Assembly: GCF_000003815.2 (NCBI RefSeq)
Contig: NC_049983.1
Coordinates: 25,661,003-25,725,002, forward strand
DNA length: 64,000 bases
Direction of reading: 5' to 3'
Source: Branchiostoma floridae
Lineage: Eukaryota; Chordata; Leptocardii; Amphioxiformes; Branchiostomatidae
The position numbers and the translations under genes were made by a program. The number at the start of each line of letters is the position of its first letter. Within the stretch, counting starts at the first letter, position 1. This document shows positions 48,401 through 57,400 of this stretch, in pieces. The notes beneath the pieces were generated by a model. It searched no databases, was not told the DNA's origin, and was given only the letters and a program-made list of their open reading frames with translations.

Positions 48401-51400
48401 CATTCATTCATTCATTCATTCATTCATTCATTCATTCATTAATAGCTGATTAATCCATTGGTGATTCTATGCATGTCTATATATTTAAAGTCACCAAAAA
48501 CGAATGTGGAAGTAAACCCAACACAGAAAGGTAGCACAATTTATTATTACAATTCCTCATAGATACAGTAGCATTTAGTAATGCCTCTGTGTGGTTGTCA
48601 AGCACAACGAATGTGGGATTGAAACGTAACCCTAAAACCTCTCATCTCACTCAGAATTGAATGGATGATTGATACACATGTAGGCAATGCCAAGCATATA
48701 AAGCTTAAGTTTGAAAAGCCAGATTGCATACATTTGTATGTACTGTCAGTAGCACTTTTGTTACCCGATATTCCTCACAGCTACAGTCACAGTGATGTTA
48801 TCGATGCCACTACTACAATTGTAATGGCACCTTTGTGGCCGCTGATATCAAGCATGACATTTGCACTTTCCCTTTGAAACGTAATCCTCTAGCTGCATGT
48901 CCTTCTGAGATTGAAAGGTATATATTCTATCTGTAGTTAGTGGTCTGTAAATCAAAAGTGTCCAGATATGAAGTATTAGGGAAAACCCCAACACATTAAC
49001 AGCAGCACAGTAGCACATTCGTTTTAGATTTGTCACAGATTTCTTTTACATATCTCACAGGCCCAGCTACAGTGGCATTGTTCATGTCTTTATTTAATGT
49101 CTTGGTGATTATCAAAAATGGTATTCCTCCCTACCTTCGAAACGTAATCCTTTGACAGCATGTCTTGCTGAAATTGAAAGTTTGTTCAGAATCTGCACTC
49201 TGTAGTTTTCTCCAAGTTTGTTTAGAGGGAAAAAGGCCACCATTATCTATCACAAAATACTCACAGCTGCAGTATCATCAGGGTTGTAGCCAGCCTGAAA
49301 TCATATTCTGTCCCCTCGATTTTGAATTCTATCAAGCGCTCATGGTGGGGGTCCAGGAGAGCATACTGGCCCTGTAATTTTTGAAATCTAGACCCTCTGA
49401 AACACTATTCCTGCATTTTGAAGTGAAAATTTTGCTGGTAGACTAAGTTGTTCGACAACATCTGTTTTGGTGAAAAATTACACAAGGGAGACAGTCTTCT
49501 TATATCTTTATATATTGATTTTTGTCACAGGACGGAATGGGCAAATTTTTTTTCCGTCCCCAGCTGCAAAATTCCGTCAAAGGACGGAAGGACGTGTGCT
49601 CAGGCTACAACCCTGAGCACCATTGATGCCTCTACATGATTATCAAGCATGACATATTGAACTTCCCTCCTCCCTTTGAAAAGTAAACCTCAGACCTACG
49701 ACAGCACGAATTTGAAGTCTATGAATCTAAAGTGAGCGATGTGAAGTGATAATAGAAAAGCCCTGAGCACATTTCAGTAGTACATCTATTACAAATTTCT
49801 CACAGCTACCTTAGCCTTATTGATGACTACATGTATCAAGTGCAACATTCCCACTCTCCTTCAAAATGTAATCCTATGACAGCACGACTTGCTGAGATTG
49901 AAGATCAATTTTAATTCCTATAAGTCTAAAATGACCAATGTGAAGTGATAAGAGAAAAGCCCAACACATTTCAGTAGTACATTTATTACAAATTTCGTAC
50001 AGCTGCAGTAGCATTATTGATGACTATCAAGCATGGCATTCCCAATTCCCTTTGAAATGTAATCCTACAACAGCATGACTTGCTGAGATTGAAAGTGAAT
50101 TTGAATTCCTATCAATCTAAAATGAATGTGAAGTGATAAGAGAAAAGCCCAAAACATTTCAGTAGCACATTTATTACAAATTCCTCACAGCTTCCTTAGC
50201 CTTATTGATGACTATCAAGCGCAATGTTCCCTTTTTATATTTCAGCCATACATAGTATGGTGAAATATATTGTATTCGTAATGTTTCTTTCTTTCTTTCT
50301 TTCTTTCTCCTGTCAAATCTTCAAAGTGATTCATCTCCGCCGTTCCTGGACCGAATGACCTGAAATTTGGCACAGGGGTAGAATGGGCCAATACCTTGAT
50401 GCTTTTTTCTCAGTTTTTTCATATCTGCCTCTAAAATGATTTTATTGAGATTTTTTGGTCAATTTTAGACCAACACTGTATATTTTGGCCCCTGTACCCT
50501 GGTATTACAACCAAATGAGCTGAAATTTGACAGAGATGTGCCTTGATAATGCTCCCATATAAATTCGATAACACTTTTGGTGTACAGTACAACAAAATGC
50601 TTATTTTTGCGATTTTTTGACCAATTTTTGACCAAAAAAGGACACTTTTGGCCCCTGTACCCTGGTATTACAACCAAATGAGCTTAAATTTGACAGAGAT
50701 GTGCCTTGATAATGCTCCCATATAAATTCGATAACACTTTTGGTGTACAGTACAACAAAATGCTTATTTTTGCGATTTTTTGACCAATTTTTGACCAAAA
50801 AATGACACTTTTGGCCCCTGTACCCTGGTATTACAACCAAATGAGCTGAAATTTGACAGAGATGTGCCTTGATAATGCCCCCATATAAATTCAATAACAC
50901 TTTTGGTGTACAGTACAACAAAATGCTTATTTTTGCGATTTTTTGACCAATTTTTGACCAAAAAAGGACACTTTTGGCTCCTGTACCTTGGTATTGCAAT
51001 CGAATGAGCTGAAATTTGGTATAGATAGGCATTAGATACTTGGTAACAAGATTCAAGTAAAATTTTTGACATAAACAACTTTAAAATGATTAATTTTGGC
51101 ACTTTTCTGAGGGGAAATTTGTTTTCTTTTGGCCTCCTGACGTGACCTTCCGTGACCCCGCACAGAGCCACACCTGTGCGCGTCAGCCGGAGAGTTAATT
51201 GAATCAAAGACCTAGCCAATCAGCGAAGAGGAGGCCAAAGGCTAATTAATATTCATAAGCGGGGCCTCATGATCCCGTATATAGCAGTGTTCCCGCCAGG
51301 GGGAGCGAAGCCCGCCTAAGGCTCTCGCATTTTAGACTATTCAGAAGGCTTTATATTGTATCAGTTCTTAGGGGCATATCTATGATAATCGCAGCAGTCA

Positions 51401-54400
51401 CTTAACTTCTCTTCAGGAGTTTAGCTTAACACTATTTCAGGTCAAACCGTCAAAGGCAACTAAAAACAAACTTTAACGTTACTGAGTTCAACAGTACTTA
51501 TAACTTGTTATCCGAAGTTGAAACGCTAGCGATGGTATTTTCGCTGCGCTGTTAGCTCCGTGCGACTGTTGTTGACGGTCTTATAACGGTATATTTTGCA
51601 CCCCTGTACCCTGGTATGAGTAACATTTGGTATAGATAGGCATAAGATAGTTGGTAAAATGATCCAAGTAAAATTTTTGGCATAAAGTACTGTAAAAGGC
51701 TTAATTACAGCACTTTTTTTAGGGGAAATTGGTTTTCTTTCGTTCTCCATGCCATGACCTTTCGGACGTTCACCCCACAGAGCCGACATCTGCACCTGCG
51801 TCTAGCCGGCAGGAAGAGTTAATTCAATTAATGGTTCAGCCAATCAGCGAAGAGGAAAGCGAAGGCTAATTAATATTCATAAGCGGGACCACACAATACG
51901 TTAACTTGAAGACTCAGGCCGTACAGACTTCTCGCCAGGATTTTTTCAAAGCGTCGGACAGGGGTCCGGGGGCCGCCGAATGTCCCTGGCGGGGTCCAGG
52001 GGCAGGGCCACTGTGGGGGGGACCCAGGTGGGCGAAGCCCCCCCCCCCCCCGGAAGCTCTTGCATTTTAGACTATTGAGAAGGCTTCTTTTATCAGTTTT
52101 TTTAGGGCCATATCTACGATAATCGTAGCAGTCACTTACTTCTCTTCAGCAGTTTGACTTTAAAATATTTCGGGTCAAAGCTTCAAAGACAACTAAAACC
52201 TCATAAACAACAAACTTTACTTAGCTCAACAGTATACAAAAATATTGTACGGGTTGCCATCCTTAGTTGAAGCGCTTATTTATAGCGCTAGTATCTTCGC
52301 TGCGCCGTTAGCCGCCGTGCGACTTTTGTTGACGGTCTGATATCCCTACGTCGCCGCCTCGCTGATATTCCCACGGACATGTTTCAAGAAAAATACCCAG
52401 CAAAAAACGCTGTTCTGCGTCAAATTCTATTCTATAAAACATGTGGGACTCAGTGTTCCAGTCTAAATATTTTGTAGAAGCACCGCTGTAGGAAAGAAGG
52501 TCCAAGCAATGTAAAACATCACGTAGCATGAAGTTCGCTGTCAACTGGCACACAGCACATGACTGTTTGAAACTCTAAGTCTAATCAACAGCCGTGTTTG
52601 ATTGATAGCCGGCGGTCCTTTGATGAAGTCGGCGAAAGGTGCGTTAGTTAGAAAATCTGCGTTTAGTTTTGATACGTAATTATAAGTTAGACAGTGGCGA
52701 GAATGATTATTTTCTCATCAATATTTCTCTTCAGAATTATTTGAACTTAATTGTACATCTAAACAATTGGCTTACCTGTGCAATGTTTATATGATTAATG
52801 ATCAGTGTACTGAAATCATGTGTAACGTATGGCTCCTAGTCAATAGATCAGCATTTTTCTCTATAGTGACCACCTGTCTATAGTGGCCACATTTCCATCA
52901 CTGGACTGGAACTTGCGAAAACTGCTGTATTTTCTCCAGAGCAAATGTATGTGTTCCTAGTGCTGTTGTTGTTTGACATAAACTTTGAACATTTAAATTG
53001 TAAGTAAAATAAGCCCAATAAAACACTCTCAGCGCCAGGGTATGAACAGACTGACCAGACAGACGAAAGAAATCCTCGAACAAGGTTCAATCGTATCTTC
53101 CGGGTCTGGCAGGACTGAGTTGTTAAACTAAAATAAGAATAGGCTCAATGGCTGATTGCATACAAAGTAAAACAGTTTAACAGTTTTACAGCTTGAAGAA
53201 AACAAACGCTCCTACAGTACCTGCACCTGCTTGATAATTATTAAATCGTATTCCCTACTTGAATAAAAAAAGTTCACTGCAATAATAAATGTACCCACAT
53301 CACAAGGAGCTTATACTTTTTTAAACTTACACCTAGTTATCGTACTGAAAATTGTTAATGACATTACATGAAGTCATTCAACAATTTTCAGTCATGATGA
53401 AAATTTTCTGAATGGAAGGTGTGATTATTGTCATTTTCTGAAAAATAGAAGCAAGCTCTGTCTTTACCTGGAATCAATTCACAATACCAGTCCACTTTGG
53501 GGGATAATGTACTGTTAAGAGGATGTTCCATTTTTGCTCAGGGGTGATTTGGAACAGTCCAATGTTGCGTGGGAAGGGGTATGGCTGAAATATGCTGTAT
53601 TTGCTCTTAAGCAAATGTCGGCCTTTCTAGTCTTTGTAATGTAATCCTACGACAGCACAACTTTCTAAAATTGCATTGCCAAGTAAGAGGGAATTTTCAC
53701 AAATTTGAATTTGAATTCAAAGTCTATGAATCTAAAGTGACCAATGCGAAGTGATAAGAGAAAAGCTCAACACGTTTTGGTAGTACATTTTTTACAAATT
53801 TCTAACAGCTTCAGTTAGCCATATATCTAGGGCAACATTCCTACTTCCCTTTGAAATGTAATCCTACAATAGCACGACTTACTGAGATTGAAAATGAATT
53901 TAAATTCTGATGAATCTAAAGTGACAAGTGTGAAGTAAGAAATAGACAATCCCAACACATTTGGGTAGCACATTTATTACAAGTTTCTCACAGCTTTCTT
54001 AGCCTTATTGATGACCACGAGCGCAATGTTCCCACTCTTTGAAATGTAATCCTATGACAGCACGACTTGCTGATATTGAAAATGAATTCAAAGTCTGTGA
54101 ATCCAAACTGACACCAATGTGAAGTAAGAAGTAAAAAGCCCAACACCTTTTGGTACTACATTTATTACAAATTCCTCACAGATGCAGTAGCCTTATTGAT
54201 GACCATCGAGTGTAGCGTTCCCCCTCTCCTTTGAAATGTAATCCTACGACAGCTGAGATTGAGGAGGTGATAGCCAGTAGATGGCAGCATCATCCATCTT
54301 GTAGACCTTCACAGTTCTTAAATGTGCTACAAGTCTGGGAAGACGTGAGAAGAGTAGACAGCTGCGCTGTCTTAAGTGCAGATTAATCTAATTTGAAGCT

Positions 54401-57400
54401 CGGCTGATGGCAGTTTGTAAGATTAGTGTCTTAGGAGGACTCACACCAAAATGTGGTCGTCTTGAAGATAAAACATCAAAGCCCCTGAAGACAGGTTGTG
54501 CTGCTAGATCCCCAGGGCTTTTAACTCAACAGTTGCTGATTACAAAAGTAACTGATAGTATAGAAATGCATTCAAATATTTCTATAGCTTGAAGTCAGAT
54601 TTTCGAACCCAAGAAACCTTTAACTCCCTGTGTCTTGGGCTCCCTGCCTCACGACCCATTATCAAAATTCCTATCTATCCCAGGGAAAGACTTTACAAGG
54701 CTTGGAAGTTGATGTCAGTCTCCGTCTCGGTTGAGGGAAGATTGATGGGCTCTGATGTAAATGGCCTCTTTCACTCCCCTGAGAAAGTAATCCTTACCGA
54801 TACCACCCTTTGCTGATGTCACACTTCTGGTCTAGATGTGTGACGTAGGCTTTGGGTCATTTCAACTTGATAAGGATCAGAGGACTGATTGAAAGCTTGT
54901 TAGTAAGTGCTTAATTTTGTGTACAGACCAGAAGTGTGACATCAACAAGCAAAGGGTCAAAGGTGCTTGGAAGTCAGTATCAGTAAGGATTACTTTCTCA
55001 GGGGAGTGAAAGAGGCCATCTACATCAGAGTCCCTCAACCGAGACGGGGGCTGATACCGACTGCCAAGCACCTTTGATCCATTGCTGACGTCACATCTGG
55101 ATTTGTGAGGTAGGCTTTGGGTCATTTCAACATGTAAGGTCCAGAGGACTGATTGACTTGATAAGTACTTTATTTTTGTGTACTAATTTAAGGTATCTTT
55201 TTTACATACTTAGGTACTACTCAGCCAGCATCATAAAGATGGCAGGTGTCCAGGACGACTCCATGGCCATCTGGCTGGCAGCCGTCACCGCCTTTGTGAA
55301 CTTCCTCTTCACAGCTGTGGGGGTCTACCTGGTGGAGAAGGTGGGGAGGAGGGTACTGGCTCTGGGCAGCATGGCAGGTAAGGGAAAGCAGGGCTCGAAA
55401 TAGCTTTTTCTGCATACATTTTGTACCTGCACTGATGCAGGTAACATTGAAAATTACCTGCACCAGACAAAGTTTACCTGCACCACTCTGAATTTGGCAA
55501 GTATGGATTATACTAAAATTGTGCAGACCTTACCTTAGACTTAAGTTCCTCGTAAAATTGTGCAGGAACCATTGCTATTTGTTCTTTTATACTTAATTGG
55601 TGGTAACAGTTAATGCAGCTAATAACAATGCATTATACACCTGCATCATAAGACATTTACGTAAAAAAAACAGTAAATAGACCTGTGCAGGTTAGGTGCA
55701 GGTAGACACCAGAAATACCTGTACAGCTCAAATTTTATTTACGCACTAACCTGCATATGCAGGGGGTATTTCAAGTCCTGGAAAGTGGCATCAAACCTGT
55801 GTAGCTCAGTGAACTGTTTAACTAAGTAGTAATACTATTCAACTGGTTGTGGCAGAGAAGATAGATGCTTCGTACAGTATCTACAGGTTCATTGCACCAT
55901 ACCTGTACATAGTTATGAGTATTTTATGACCAGAGTGAGTATAGGAATAGTTTTGTTTTACATCTGTTGAAAACTTCCCAAACATAGTTCAATAGTTGAA
56001 AGTCAGGAGAAACACAACCACTATAAGTGTGTATCCTCCCATTTTTCCTAGTCAGAAAGTTTCTAATTGCTTTCAATTGGAGGATATATATCTGGCAGGT
56101 TTCCTTATTGCTAATTAGGGACTTTGGTTACAATGAATTTCTTATGCGTCTCATGCTTTATTAATCAACACTCCTATGACGAGAGCATATTGTATATAGC
56201 AGATACCAGGCTGGCAGTAGCCTGGTATCCAGCCGTATTATAGCTACCGAGTCTCTTCTGCGGAGAGGACAGAAGAGAGTAGGAAGCTATAATACGGCTG
56301 GATGCCAGGATAGGCTGGCAGGTCCTTGTGTTTCTGTGGGTAGAGTAGTTGGTCATGGATATTAGCTATGTTTTCATTGGGTTTTGCATACATGTATGTG
56401 TCTTGCAGGTGTGTTCCTGAGCCTGTTGGTTTTAGCCATTGCATTCTGGTTCTCAGCCCAGTACTCCCCTCCCATCACCTACCTACCTGCACACGGTGGC
56501 AACGTCTCACAACACTGCAACTCATACAAGTAAGTACTCCCCTCCCAACACTGCAACTCATACAAGTAAGTACTCCCCTCCCATCACCTACCTGCCTGCA
56601 CACGGAGGCAACATCTCTCAACACTGCAACTCATACAAGTAAGTACTCCCCTCCCATCACCTACCTACCTGCACACGGTGGCAACGTCTCACAACACTGC
56701 AACTCATACAAGTAAGTACTCCCCTCACAGTGCTGTAACTCATACAAGTAAGTACCCCCCTCCTAGTGGCAACATCTCACAGCACTGCAACTCATACAAG
56801 TAAGGAAGGCATTCACTATGTCTGAGAACTGAGTATCATATTTTCACCCTTGCATCTTGCTGCTTTGCTAACAGAAGAACTGAAAAATTGGCAAATTCAA
56901 TTGTCTACTATACACTGTCAGTCAAACTTGTTCTAACGACCACTTGCACGAGATGACCATTGCCTTAAGACGACCGCTTTTTGACAGTCTCAAAATTTTC
57001 CCCGTAGACATAAGCATTAAGCTACTTGCCAAAGGCGACCACTTGCATGTAGCAACTGTGACCACCCCTATAGTCAGGGCCGCATCCAGCCAAAATATTG
57101 CCTAAGATGACCGCATTATTTTCATGGGTGTAGCGACAATGATTTTTGATAATACGCCCGGAAAATCCCGGTAGAATCTGCATGTTTTGGGTTGTGTTTT
57201 GGCGCATAGGAAAAAACAAACATGGCACCTACTTGAATGCAGAAATGTGACTGACTCTATATCCCCCCTCATCACGCATGTTCCCTGTAGGACCTGTAAC
57301 CAGTGTGCGATGGACGACGACTGTGGATACTGCTTCAGTCTGGACTCAAACAACTCAGTAGCTAACGGCTCCTGCGTGCCCTCGGACGCCGGGCGATGGG

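Larger units (their letters stand above)
50241..53640. mobile_element. 3.4-kb block interrupting the 190-bp satellite
   Basis: The satellite stops at about 50240 and resumes at about 53640. The block starts with (TTCT)n and the text TCATCTCCGCCGTTCCTGGA. It contains a 163-bp tandem repeat and a duplicated promoter-like segment (separate entries). No transposase or RT was recognised and the exact borders are uncertain. It is best described as an unclassified insertion or composite. Confidence 0.45.

Noticed and set aside
50601-51219. Two 151-codon minus-strand frames with similar proteins
   Set aside because: The similarity is due to the 163-bp tandem repeat; there are no recognisable domains.
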